Both the position numbers and the translations under genes were made by a program. From positions 1 to 51,661 of the forward strand of contig NVVJ01000012.1 of assembly GCA_002402175.1 (NCBI GenBank): DNA of 51,661 bases. Direction: 5' to 3'. This DNA comes from SAR86 cluster bacterium (GTDB lineage Bacteria > Pseudomonadota > Gammaproteobacteria > Pseudomonadales > Pseudohongiellaceae). The notes under the pieces are model-generated. The model made no database searches and had not been told where the DNA came from. It worked only from the letters and a program-made list of their open reading frames with translations. Of this stretch, positions 16,401 through 24,130 are shown one piece after another (position 1 is the stretch's first letter; every line of letters starts with the position of its first letter).

Positions 16401-19291
16401 TTGACTTGGTCTGTTCGATATTTCCAACAGGCTCAAGATTAGACGAGGATCAGTGGGAGACACCAAGGTTCGATATAATTTTAAAGCGGGACTGGATTGA
16501 AATTGCCGCTGACTGTCATTTAATAACAACCAAATCTGAAATCACACGTGACGAATTGGAGAATGCGATTGACTCTGGCGTGTTTAGGGTTGGCTGGTTA
16601 AGGCTTTGGTATAAGGAAGTAGGGCTCAAGCTAATGCACGATGATGCAGCAGAACTGCTGATAGAGCTTGAAGAGAATCGGCAGTTAAAAGAGTTAGAAG
16701 AAACTATAGAGAGCTCTAACGCTTACCTCGAACTAGCTCAAATAGCACTCCAACACGGCAGATTGGTCCTTTTCAAAAAATGCTTGAGAAAAACGTGGGA
16801 CTTTGTGCTCGGTTACGGGCACCACAAAGATCCTGCTATCTTTAATGTTCTGAAAGCTGTGGAATACCTTTCTTCGGCTGATTCAAATTCTGCTGTAGCA
16901 ATATTGGAGCGAATATCACCAATCGTTTTCAATATATGCGAGTTTACCGATGGAGATGAAACTAGGCATTCTAAACACTCCATATCATCGTTATTAGCGA
17001 GATTAAATCCTCAAACAGCTGCTTCAATATATGAGCAGGAGCTCAGGGATGGTGAATGGTATTACGCTGAAGAAACAATTTTTAGATTGCTTGAAAGGTG
17101 CGACTTTTCCTCTCCCATTACAAAACACTTATTTCTGACGGGATTGCACTCTAGTTGTTACCAGAAAATAAGGGAGCAGGTTGAACAGAGAGACCCTCAT
17201 GCTATTCATATCGCTGGTGAGATTGAGAGCCTGCTCGGCAATAAAGTCCAGAGCTCAGCTGAAGAGAAAGATTCAAAAACTAATGAATTCGACGAAAAAA
17301 TTTCTTTGCAACCATCGGACTACCCACCAGAGAGATTCGAGGACCTAGCAGCAGCTCTAGAAGGGAAAATCAGCACCAGCAAATACTGGAAGAAATGGTA
17401 TATGTATTGGGTTGAGAAAGGCCAAGAGCCTGAGTTGCTGCGAAAACTAATTCCTAATACCTTGGCACTAAGTGAGCGTCATGATGATAAGCGACACTTG
17501 TTAGATTTGATTTTTTCCAGCCAGAGAAAGCTAGGCGGCAAAGCGAAAGCCTTTAATTTGCTGGTTTCTGCTCACAACGCAATGAATGGCTGGTCTGAAT
17601 GGTATGAAAGTTCAGAAAAAAGCATCGATCGGTTGAAAATAGTTGCAGAACAATACCCTGAAAAAATCGATAATTTTGTAAATTTGACAACTTCGCAGCC
17701 GGATAGTTGGAAAGATAAGCTGGGCAGCCTAATCATCCCAAATGATAAATTAGTATTTTTGCTCTCTCAGGGTGGTAGAAAGGAAGAGGCGCTTCAGGTG
17801 ACATTAGCAATGGTTGAAAGTCTGGAAGATAGTGTTCGAAATCTTCCGCTTAAAAAGCCGGCTTGGGATTGGCGCCAAGAAGACTCTGTCGAAGAAGCAT
17901 TAACCAAATCGCTGGTTTCAAGACTAAAGCTACCAATACCATCTATTAAATTGTGGGTAGTAGAGCAGCTTTCACTTCTTTTAGTAGCTCACCATCCAAG
18001 AATTGAAGAATTACTGAAAGAAGATTTGGCAAGTAGAAGTCAGGAGTCTGAATGCGTAGAAGTGCTGTGTGTATTTTTCATTGCGAAATCTAAGGGGTAT
18101 GTCTGCCCAAATAATTTGGGTCGCTATATTAAAGCAAGATCTACACTATCAGACTTGATCCTCTCCGAATTAGTATCGAGCCCAAAATATTTTGGAGCGT
18201 ATGCTTATTCGTATTCTCTTTTTGTTAATCTAGATGGTGATAACCATCGGTTTGAGTATTATCAGGGAACTCACGTGCCTCTTTTGTACAATTCAATTCT
18301 AAAGGAAGAAGAAGGAAAAACTGGCATCCCCTTTGCCGACTATTTCAAGTCTGAATGGAATAATACGTTCGAATATCAACCTTCTACAACAACAACTATT
18401 GACTATTTTTTGGGTGGCGATAGACGAAGAAATACAGGACAGTTTTATACTCAAGCGAGCCATCGTGGTCGTTCTGCGTATTTGCGAACAATAGAACTTG
18501 CAAAACAATACTTTGGCATGCCCGATTCTTATGCAGAGCATTTATCAATACCAGCTCTACCTATCGAGCCCGCATACATAGGACTCCTTCCTCAAAAGCC
18601 GACATGGTTGCCTGTATGGGATGAAGGAAAGTTACCCGATAAGGATAATCTAATCCATTTTGTTAAAGAAATTCTCGCGAGTTTTGAAAAAGTGGATAAC
18701 TCTCTAGATCTACTGGCGCTGTCATTACCTATCAAGCTTGATAACAACAGGTGGATTGATTTGACGTTTGTAAGAGCGACAACTGTATTGGAGCCAACAA
18801 CAGATATCCATATCGAGGAACGTTTGGGCTGCCTCAGCATTGGCTCTCTTCTAGATAAAAAATTATCTTATGAGTTTGGTGAGAATACTCAGTCTGAGGG
18901 TGCAGTTTTAGCAGTTACTTCATATCCATTCAGGAGACATGGGCATTGGTACTCTGATCTCGAATCGCGAGGACTATACGCTCCTAAGTGTAATATTCAT
19001 GGGAAAGAGATATCCGGTTCTTCTACAGATGGTTTATTTTGTTACTCAGTTGATGGAATCAGAATTGGTTTCTCGTCATTCTGGTACAACCATTGGGAAA
19101 CTAGTCACCCTAAAGGAATTCGCTCTCTTTGTGGCTCTTATACAGCAGTCAATAATGAGAAAATTGGTGTATGGCTAAATTTAGACGGCACGCAATATAA
19201 AGATTTTTATGTCTGCAAAGCCAAAGTGCTCTCGTCCGAAAATGATTATAGCGAATTTAACGAACAAGAGTTTGATTTCGCTATATGCTGA
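13499..19291 (+). CDS. Avs-like STAND NTPase with N-terminal Cap4-type nuclease
   Basis: A very large protein (1930 residues) with three regions. Residues about 15-215 form a Cap4/DUF4297-type PD-(D/E)xK nuclease: DYQTLQGVRLLAEWL, E50, GIDDI with D63-D64, and the QxK core Q78-V-K80. A STAND/NACHT ATPase follows, with Walker A GKPGVGKST at 286-294 and Walker B VVLIDGLDHVW with D380 and D383. The remaining 1,300 or so residues are a helical, TPR-like sensor that ends in a more beta-rich part. Antiviral STAND (Avs) proteins of this build bind conserved phage proteins such as terminase or portal, form tetramers and switch on the nuclease to destroy DNA. Which ligand this one senses is unknown. 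Start: ATG at 13499; an internal ATG at 13529 would also keep the nuclease whole. No lesion in the frame. Confidence 0.88.
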   Translation: MLLQGLFPSLMRVKNSAIIYTAYDYQTLQGVRLLAEWLHSPTQYTRVAFEADKDSNESPEGIDDIVCERLDGIKDFWQVKFTPSPEKDENRLTWDWLLKVSGKTARSRSILKKLNDAIIAVPAEKLGDVVLLTNKLPDRAMEYCIHGSKVDFNQIDDGTRSEIIRQLGGRDAATSFFSKLTIQHSDGDYHTISRSVRAELLKFSDDAGVERLIARAREWAMFKDNPPEKGWIYLHHVREVLSSKRPEPIPEIFTVPKDYCLPDASFHAGLFAKIIHSNGEVITLTGKPGVGKSTYLSFLCQALEDQEVPLIRHHYFLSLGDTTGDRLSPRVVADSLLHQINNFHKESSANTSQPENLRNALLACASYYKSKDKPFVVLIDGLDHVWRDNAKNKRPLDETFRQLLPAVDNLVVLIGTQPVDDDLLPRILLAHSPKNEWNWLPEMSGNSIYEFLKIHVESDRLFLNCHVDLKDEEIQKSARALIDVTNGYPLHVIYSSEYLSHHGLALSSWQIEKLPPCIDGNITTYYSGLWSILNYRQRDVLHLCSGFQFAWPRLAIGTVVKDEHDYAPSVDAVAHMLLEGIPGVRPFHESLVVFVRSQEDHQERINALLPCVCTWLSSEAPTHLKDSWLWSSLARAGDSSELRQGVTRDWALDKLIVGMPVRSCIRLLSEAETYAFQEFEYAEAYRHRELKTRLINGPEFQIWDSTNLEALSLVCADESSLDEIISGRNEYSAIKLSILAIALWYRGEVDQAELLSKNAIDRYRAETKLLSPRHSQDDDAAALIRAGVLTDSLNYDGIFEGENFSSWPDGYIASLRRECCTKKELGLLFRAWQCLPSDSTHAGRFELDAIRLSILEDSDISRRPEYKSFSSQSLSCFADAYSESDFGDITTYCFDGPLIPAFKVETTSNYHSWFFSSLCIRLAAEGDYSWLPVSATLDRADVSAHYDLLNELTDWAANELLAGNPLNFDLVCSIFPTGSRLDEDQWETPRFDIILKRDWIEIAADCHLITTKSEITRDELENAIDSGVFRVGWLRLWYKEVGLKLMHDDAAELLIELEENRQLKELEETIESSNAYLELAQIALQHGRLVLFKKCLRKTWDFVLGYGHHKDPAIFNVLKAVEYLSSADSNSAVAILERISPIVFNICEFTDGDETRHSKHSISSLLARLNPQTAASIYEQELRDGEWYYAEETIFRLLERCDFSSPITKHLFLTGLHSSCYQKIREQVEQRDPHAIHIAGEIESLLGNKVQSSAEEKDSKTNEFDEKISLQPSDYPPERFEDLAAALEGKISTSKYWKKWYMYWVEKGQEPELLRKLIPNTLALSERHDDKRHLLDLIFSSQRKLGGKAKAFNLLVSAHNAMNGWSEWYESSEKSIDRLKIVAEQYPEKIDNFVNLTTSQPDSWKDKLGSLIIPNDKLVFLLSQGGRKEEALQVTLAMVESLEDSVRNLPLKKPAWDWRQEDSVEEALTKSLVSRLKLPIPSIKLWVVEQLSLLLVAHHPRIEELLKEDLASRSQESECVEVLCVFFIAKSKGYVCPNNLGRYIKARSTLSDLILSELVSSPKYFGAYAYSYSLFVNLDGDNHRFEYYQGTHVPLLYNSILKEEEGKTGIPFADYFKSEWNNTFEYQPSTTTTIDYFLGGDRRRNTGQFYTQASHRGRSAYLRTIELAKQYFGMPDSYAEHLSIPALPIEPAYIGLLPQKPTWLPVWDEGKLPDKDNLIHFVKEILASFEKVDNSLDLLALSLPIKLDNNRWIDLTFVRATTVLEPTTDIHIEERLGCLSIGSLLDKKLSYEFGENTQSEGAVLAVTSYPFRRHGHWYSDLESRGLYAPKCNIHGKEISGSSTDGLFCYSVDGIRIGFSSFWYNHWETSHPKGIRSLCGSYTAVNNEKIGVWLNLDGTQYKDFYVCKAKVLSSENDYSEFNEQEFDFAIC

Positions 19292-19399
19292 TTGATTTTT
19301 ATGAGTAGGTTTTACTCTGGAGCTATAGAAAGGAATTAAAAATGAGAGAGAATTGAAGCGTAGGCCTTACATTTTCCGCAATTCCCTGCTTTCGCTTCT

Positions 19400-19427
19400 G
19401 GCCGTAGTTGGACAGGAAACTACGGCC
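19400..19427. repeat. Strong hairpin after the Avs-like gene
   Basis: GGCCGTAGTT and AACTACGGCC form a perfect 10-bp stem around an 8-base loop, GGACAGGA. It lies 109 bases after the Avs-like stop and 105 bases before the next ATG. It lacks the T-run of an intrinsic terminator, so it could be an RNA-processing or attenuation hairpin, or a recombination-type site. Confidence 0.55.
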
Positions 19428-19531
19428 TCATAAAGGTACATATCTTTACATTATTTATTTTTCTAAATGATACCTTGTTGGAAGTTAAATCAAGTTAAGT
19501 TGGAGTTTCACATTAGTTGAGGAGCTATGTT

Positions 19532-20323
19532 ATGGAATCGATACTTAGAGAAATGCGGGCTTACAATATTGAACACCAAATACTACCAGGTGAAAACACG
19601 GTTATTAATCGAATCTTAAAACATTCGGTCGAAATGGAGCCAGTTTACGCTGAGCTAACGAGTAAGCTTAGTGAATGTCAGCAAATAAACTTATGGGATG
19701 CCCTCTTGGGTGTTGCAACATTTTGGAATCCTGAAGCATCGAAAGCATTACGAGAAGAAAAGAGGAAGCTCTTTAAGCTGAACCGGGAGATTGCAAAATG
19801 CGCCAAAAGTCTTGCTATGATGATTAAGGAGCGGAGAGATATTAGTGAGATTAGTGGTATCAGTGCATATGAAGATTATCATTTCATTCACTGGGTGAAC
19901 CGCGCGGGGATGAAGAAGCCCTATTATCAGGTATACGTAAAGAAAGACATTAATTCCTTGAAAAGCCGATTTGATCTAAAATACTGGCCTGATAACCATG
20001 AGGTCGTAGCTGCCATCGGTGAGTTAGCCCAAGAAAACGAGGTATACGAAACCGATTCCTGGACAGAGGAGCTCTTGTCCTCATCCAAGTGCTCAACGGC
20101 GGACTATTTGCGCGTCATTCTAAAGGCCATTGAAGATAGGAAGGAGAATGGTCCTTCCGCGGGTTTATTACCGGAGGGTTTCCGGTTAAGTGATAATCTT
20201 CTTGCGACTTTAATTAATTGCACGTTAGATCTTTCGTCGGAGAATTTACTTTCATCTGAAAATATTAAGCGTTCTAGGCAGAACATTCGAGATAGAAAGC
20301 TGGCTATGAAAATGGAAGACTGA
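19532..20323 (+). CDS. Hypothetical helical protein downstream of the Avs-like gene
   Basis: The protein has 263 residues. The ATG at 19532 was chosen over an in-frame TTG at 19517 because GAGGAG lies 7 bases before it. I do not recognise the family. It is strongly charged and mostly helical, with a basic stretch at about 75-100 (KALREEKRKLFKLNREIAK), a mid region with DYHFIHWVNRAG, and a basic C-terminus. There is no signal peptide or membrane segment. It is the only gene between the Avs-like protein and the insertion-sequence remnant, on the same strand but 240 bases away with a hairpin between, so a shared transcript is possible but not clear. It could be a defence accessory or unrelated mobile-element cargo. 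Confidence 0.65.
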   Translation: MESILREMRAYNIEHQILPGENTVINRILKHSVEMEPVYAELTSKLSECQQINLWDALLGVATFWNPEASKALREEKRKLFKLNREIAKCAKSLAMMIKERRDISEISGISAYEDYHFIHWVNRAGMKKPYYQVYVKKDINSLKSRFDLKYWPDNHEVVAAIGELAQENEVYETDSWTEELLSSSKCSTADYLRVILKAIEDRKENGPSAGLLPEGFRLSDNLLATLINCTLDLSSENLLSSENIKRSRQNIRDRKLAMKMED

Positions 20324-21004
20324 AGGGAACCCTTGCTGAGAGTATATGTTCGCTTTTGGCGCCCTAGGGCCATCCAAGCAGAGACAAGCTACAAGCAACG
20401 CAGATGTTTATCTGCATATGAATGTTATCGAGTCGGGGATGAATTTCCGTCTTAGATCAAGTTTGCGTCAGCCTTATATTAGTGCTTAATCCTGCTTTCA
20501 GCTATTCCATATCATTACGGCAGCAAACACTCACTTGAGCTTTTAAATTAGCCTAATTACATTTTAGTAAAACGATAGGTCGCTACTCAGTTCGAAAAAA
20601 ATTTCATCGCTAGAGCCGAATCAAGACTCCACTCAGCATCTTTAAGAGAAGGGCAGTAAGCACGAATAGGGCGCAGCACCTAGCAGCTCCTAATTCTTCC
20701 CAGCGTTGTTCGATGAGATCTGCCTAGCCAGCAGTTAGGGGCTCTTCCCAGTTCTTAAGTTTGGTATTTTCAATCATGATGAGCGCTGATTCTTGATTGG
20801 AAATGGCTGACAACGCCAATATTAACAAGGGAGTATGTGAAGAGTTGGGAGAGAAAGGTAAGGCGAGGCAATTGCTTACCCCGCGCTTACCCAAAGTGAA
20901 AGATACTTGATGAAAATCTATAAGTATCTTGTAATACCTGACACATAGTTTATAGATTATACCGAAGACATGGTTTACACATTAATGCATTTGGGAGAGC
21001 CCAA
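20324..21004. other. Gene-free gap with scattered short inverted repeats
   Basis: About 680 bases without a convincing reading frame on either strand. It holds small inverted repeats (GCAGAT-GTTT-ATCTGC at 20400-20415 and GGTAAG/CTTACC near 20859-20881) and runs into the IS481-like remnant. It looks like decayed mobile-element or intergenic DNA. Confidence 0.5.
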
Positions 21005-21287
21005 ATGCCTTGGAAAGAGTGTAAACCTATGGATGAACGCCTTAAATTTGTCGCCCGTTTGCTTGATGGTGAGAAAATGTCTGTGGTCTGCCGAGAGTTT
21101 GGTATTTCTCGACCCACTGGCTATAAAATATTCACCCGCTATAAAGACTACGGTCTCAAGGCTTACAAGATCGAAGCCGTCGACCTTACCGGCATGCCAA
21201 CAAGCTACCCTTTCAGATTGAACGAACTATCTTGAATATCAAGCGAATTTATCCCACTTGAGGGCGCCAAAAATCCGGGATAAATTA
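21005..21287 (+). pseudogene. IS481-family transposase remnant
   Basis: The first 54 or so codons encode the N-terminal helix-turn-helix of an IS481-type DDE transposase: MPWKECKPMDERLKF, then LLDGEKM, CREFGISRPTGYKI and RYKDYGL. A one-base deletion near 21161-21170 shifts the frame. In the next frame the expected DRSRRPYRHANKLPFQIER continues, until a TGA at 21259 stands where the family has a Trp (PTWGAPKIR). Further indels follow, and the DDE catalytic domain is absent. It is a truncated, multiply damaged copy that can no longer move. It marks old transposition at the right edge of the defence region. Confidence 0.85.
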
Positions 21288-21626
21288 AGTTTATAGTTTT
21301 AAGTATTTATAAACATCAATCACTAACCTCTGAAAAGGAGAAGTATCGGCAACCGAGCAAGTCTTGTTAGAAGCGTTGAGTTCATGTCGTGTAAGTTGAA
21401 TCATTGAACACGGTAAGCTAACTGCTATCCGGTTTAAGGGAGTGGTGTCCTACCGTCTTTGGATGAAGTGCCAAGCACTTCATCTGTTTACAGCTCATTA
21501 CTGTAAGTCGACCATTACATTAACTAATTTGACAAACACCGGATGTCGGCTGGCCGTTTTGAATGGACAAACTGTTTTAACAGCTGCGACAAAAATTAAA
21601 TCTGACCTCGGGGCTAGACAAGGTGA
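21288..21626. other. Gene-free gap between IS remnant and zeta-like toxin gene
   Basis: No convincing gene. It contains one strong 10-bp palindrome (listed separately) and, at 21591-21613, an AATTAAATCTGACCTCGGGG stretch resembling the motif at 12848-12861. A nominal plus-strand frame at 21442-21630 has no ribosome-binding site and no recognisable protein character. Confidence 0.45.
21462..21484. repeat. Perfect 10-bp hairpin downstream of the zeta-like gene
   Basis: GATGAAGTGC-CAA-GCACTTCATC is a perfect inverted repeat with a 3-base loop, 143 bases past the 3' end of the leftward zeta-like gene. It lacks a T-run on either strand. It may be a leftover insertion-sequence end, a transcript-end hairpin or a site-specific recombination site. 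Confidence 0.5.
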
Positions 21627-22373
21627 TTAAAGGCTTTGTGTGCTTTTAAGAACATAGGAATTAAACCAAATTGGGATGTCATCTGTTTTATAATCAATGG
21701 CTTTTCCTTCGGTAATTTCGGCAAACCAGATTTGTCGCTCCTTCGAGTTATCAAATATAAACGCTCTATCAGATAATTTAATCGCCTGCTTCAAGAGTTT
21801 CATGCTTCTCTTAAATCTTCGTTTTACTTTGTCTTCTGAGACAGGGTGACCTCCTTCCTTAATTCGTTGTTCTATTCGAGCAATGTTAATATCTACCCGA
21901 TCAGTAGATACAAAGTATAAGTAAGTTCGATAGCCAGCTGTTTTGGCATCCTTCAACGTAACAAGTTTACTTTTATGTGACATAACTGTTTCGAAGGTAA
22001 ATGAGACTTTATGTTTAATAAACTCTTTGCGCAAATAATCGCACAAAGATGCGGCGACGTAAGAATTGATATGTTCATGAGGCACTGTAAGAGAGCGTTT
22101 GGTTATTTTTAATGATCGAATGAAGGCTGCGTGATTTTTATACTTTTCTAATTGTGGACAATTTAGAAAGTGGGTTTCTAGCTTTTTTGTTGTTATTTCC
22201 TTAGAAAAGGAAGTAAATGAAATTGAGTTATTCTGCTTCAATGACTTTTCAAATTCATCTGGGTTTAGATATACCCCAAAAGAGATTAGCCTGCGTAGTG
22301 ATGTTGCCAGATTTGTTTTTCCAGAGCCGTTTGGGCCTGCAATTATTCGAAGCCGTGGAAGGGGCTGAGCCAC
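21627..22373 (-). CDS. Zeta-toxin-like P-loop kinase
   Basis: The protein has 248 residues, with a GTG start at 22373 directly after the TAA of the candidate antitoxin and in the same frame. P-loop GPNGSGKT lies at 13-20, then YLNPDEF, a FETVMSHKSK segment (the substrate-side helix seen in zeta proteins) and RIEQRIKEGGHPVSEDKVKRR, the Arg-rich ATP lid typical of the family. Zeta toxins phosphorylate UDP-N-acetylglucosamine and so block cell-wall synthesis; many shorter chromosomal relatives have unknown substrates. The motifs are intact. Its position beside a tRNA at the island edge suits a stabilising toxin-antitoxin pair. Family call strong, substrate inferred. Confidence 0.85.
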   Translation of the reverse strand: MAQPLPRLRIIAGPNGSGKTNLATSLRRLISFGVYLNPDEFEKSLKQNNSISFTSFSKEITTKKLETHFLNCPQLEKYKNHAAFIRSLKITKRSLTVPHEHINSYVAASLCDYLRKEFIKHKVSFTFETVMSHKSKLVTLKDAKTAGYRTYLYFVSTDRVDINIARIEQRIKEGGHPVSEDKVKRRFKRSMKLLKQAIKLSDRAFIFDNSKERQIWFAEITEGKAIDYKTDDIPIWFNSYVLKSTQSL

Positions 22374-22595
22374 TTATAAGGTTTTGGCTAGAGTATTGGA
22401 TTTAACGGAGCGGCCTCTTATGGTTTGAATAGTTTCTTTGTGTCCGTCAGGAAACCATTTGATGATGGTGTTGCCTTCGACAATAGTAACTTCATGCCCA
22501 AGGTCGTGGGCTTTCTTAATTGCTCTTTCGGATGCCCTTGAAGCGACACCTTGAAGCTTTGAATTATAGAGTTTTGATTCTTCTTGGGTAGTCAT
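22374..22595 (-). CDS. Candidate antitoxin of the zeta-like toxin
   Basis: The protein has 73 residues and is encoded immediately upstream of the zeta-like gene with no gap (TAA then GTG). The N-terminal half is a basic helix (RASERAIKKAHDLGH); the C-terminal half reads as two strands with VEGNTIIKWFPDGH. It is not related to classic epsilon, but small proteins ending in such a strand pair (VxxGxxxxxxPDG) often precede chromosomal zeta-like toxins. Antitoxin role inferred from size, order and coupling. Confidence 0.7.
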   Translation of the reverse strand: MTTQEESKLYNSKLQGVASRASERAIKKAHDLGHEVTIVEGNTIIKWFPDGHKETIQTIRGRSVKSNTLAKTL

Positions 22596-22664
22596 TGTAC
22601 TTTTTTCTAAAACTATACTAAGAGTATACAGTCAGCTAATGGAGATGGCTATTTTATGGATATA

Positions 22665-22694
22665 AAAAAGGCCTACATCTCCGTAAGCCTTTTT
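22665..22694 (-). terminator. Terminator downstream of tRNA-Met
   Basis: Arms AAAAAGGCCTAC (22665-22676) and GTAAGCCTTTTT (22683-22694) make a 12-bp stem with a 6-base loop and one G-U pair. Read leftward it comes 8 bases after the tRNA-Met 3' end and finishes in T residues; it is nearly symmetric and may act in both directions. Confidence 0.75.
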
Positions 22695-22701
22695 ATCTAT
22701 A

Positions 22702-22778
22702 TGGTAGCTATGGGTGGACTTGAACCACCGACCCCAGCATTATGAATGCTGTGCTCTAACCAGCTGAGCTACATAGCC
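22702..22778 (-). tRNA. tRNA-Met (CAT anticodon, elongator type)
   Basis: The 77-base cloverleaf on the minus strand starts GGCTATG and ends with an encoded CCA. The acceptor stem pairs with one G-U, the D arm is GCTCAGCTGGTTAGAGC, the anticodon loop TTCATAA gives CAT, and the T arm contains GGTTCAAGTCC. Overall it matches the elongator tRNA-Met pattern rather than initiator; a lysidine-modified Ile2 tRNA is the less likely alternative. Its 3' end faces the accessory region, making it a candidate integration site. Confidence 0.93.
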
Positions 22779-22962
22779 AAAATTTTTATCGAGGCTTCCG
22801 ATGGCACATCATCTGATAATTTAATCTGAAATTTCATGCTCGACGTATAAATATACGCCTGCGCGTGAAATCCCAGACTAAATCACCAGCTAACGCACCC
22901 TCAAAACCCTCGCTACAAAATTTCTATACTCTCTCATATTGAGCGTGAAACTTTGTGCATAT

Positions 22963-22996
22963 CCCCGAAAAGCCGCGAATTTTGGCGATTTCGGGG
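22963..22996 (-). terminator. Candidate hairpin terminator after ychF
   Basis: CCCCGAAA (22963-22970) pairs with TTTCGGGG (22989-22996), with an imperfect inner GCC/GGC stem. It lies just 12 bases past the ychF stop on the minus strand. No T-run follows, so termination would be weak or Rho-assisted. Confidence 0.45.
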
Positions 22997-23008
22997 TAAT
23001 TTGTCAAG

Positions 23009-24100
23009 TCAGACGTTAAATCTGAAGTGAATCACGTCGCCATCGGCGACCAGGTATTCTTTTCCTTCCAGGCGCCATTTGCCGGCGTCTTTGGCTCCGT
23101 TCTCGCCGTTGTTGGCTATAAAATCCTCGTAGCCCACTATTTCCGCGCGGATGAAGCCTTTTTCGAAGTCTGTATGTATCACCGCGGCGGCTTGTGGTGC
23201 TGTGGCACCTTGCTTCACTGTCCAGGCTCTTACTTCCTTCACGCCGGCGGTGAAATAGGTTTGCAGGTTGAGTAGGGTGTAGGCGGCGCGAATTACGCGG
23301 TTCAGCCCGGCTTCCTTCATGCCCAGGTCTTGCAGGAATTCCTGTTTTTCTTCGTCTTCTAATTCGGCGATCTCGGACTCGAGCTTATTGCAGATGGCAA
23401 CGACTTCGGCGTCTTCGGATTTGGCGATGGCTGCTACGGTGTCGAGGTAGGGGTTATTTTCGAAGCCTTCCTCGTCTACATTAGCAATATACAAAACTGG
23501 TTTTATGGTGAGTAGGTGCAAGCTGTAAAGGTCGGCCAGCTCTTCTTTTGTCAGGTCCATGGTGCGAACCTGTTTTGCTTCATCTAAATGGGCTTTTACT
23601 TTTTCGAGAATTATTACCTGGCGCTGTGCGTCTTTGTCACCGCTTTTGGCGACTCTTGAGGTTTTGTCGAGAAACTTATCCACGCTTTCCAGATCCGCTA
23701 GGGCTAGTTCGGTGTTGATGATTTCGATGTCGGCGGCTGGGTCTATTTTGTCAGAGACATGAATTACATTGCTGTCTTCGAAGCAACGCACCACATGGGC
23801 GATAGCATCGGTTTCGCGGATGTTAGCAAGAAACTGATTGCCCAGCCCTTCACCTTTGGACGCACCAGCCACCAGCCCTGCAATGTCGGTGAATTCGACT
23901 GTGGTGGGGATGGTTTTCTCTGGTTCAACAATGGCGGCTAATTTGTCCAGACGCTCATCAGGAATGAACACCACGCCGGAGTTTGGTTCAATGGTGCAGA
24001 AAGGAAAATTTTCTGCCGCGATACCGGCCTTGGTAAGCGCGTTAAACAGTGTCGACTTGCCTACATTGGGTAGGCCCACAATTCCACATTGAACTGCCAT
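23009..24100 (-). CDS. ychF: Redox-regulated ATPase YchF (Obg-family)
   Basis: The protein has 363 residues, the standard family length. The G domain starts at once: P-loop GLPNVGKST at 9-17, a switch region with [17 protein letters not shown] as G3, and NVDE as the ATP-favouring G4 replacement that makes YchF an ATPase rather than a GTPase. An alpha-helical insertion and a C-terminal TGS domain ([11 protein letters not shown]...RAWTV, ending HFRFNV) follow. YchF binds ribosomes and modulates the oxidative-stress response. It is the last protein gene of the leftward prs-rplY-pth-ychF block, as in Pseudomonas, with pth 30 bases upstream. Confidence 0.98.
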   Translation of the reverse strand: MAVQCGIVGLPNVGKSTLFNALTKAGIAAENFPFCTIEPNSGVVFIPDERLDKLAAIVEPEKTIPTTVEFTDIAGLVAGASKGEGLGNQFLANIRETDAIAHVVRCFEDSNVIHVSDKIDPAADIEIINTELALADLESVDKFLDKTSRVAKSGDKDAQRQVIILEKVKAHLDEAKQVRTMDLTKEELADLYSLHLLTIKPVLYIANVDEEGFENNPYLDTVAAIAKSEDAEVVAICNKLESEIAELEDEEKQEFLQDLGMKEAGLNRVIRAAYTLLNLQTYFTAGVKEVRAWTVKQGATAPQAAAVIHTDFEKGFIRAEIVGYEDFIANNGENGAKDAGKWRLEGKEYLVADGDVIHFRFNV

Positions 24101-24130
24101 AGTGTTCTCTTGTTTACTTAGTTAAATCCG

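Noticed and set aside
13499..19291. CBASS effector
   Set aside because: The Cap4-type nuclease is shared with CBASS, but no CD-NTase gene is present and a STAND ATPase is fused, so an Avs-like protein fits better.
20970..21221. Plus-strand frame overlapping the IS481 remnant
   Set aside because: Wrong frame for the transposase; the recognisable helix-turn-helix is in the frame starting at 21005.
21442..21630. Small plus-strand ORF near the zeta-like gene
   Set aside because: No ribosome-binding site, no family, and it covers a palindrome and element-like motifs.
1..22700. Second copy of the tRNA-Met 3' end as attachment repeat
   Set aside because: None noticed by eye; the left boundary probably lies outside the window.
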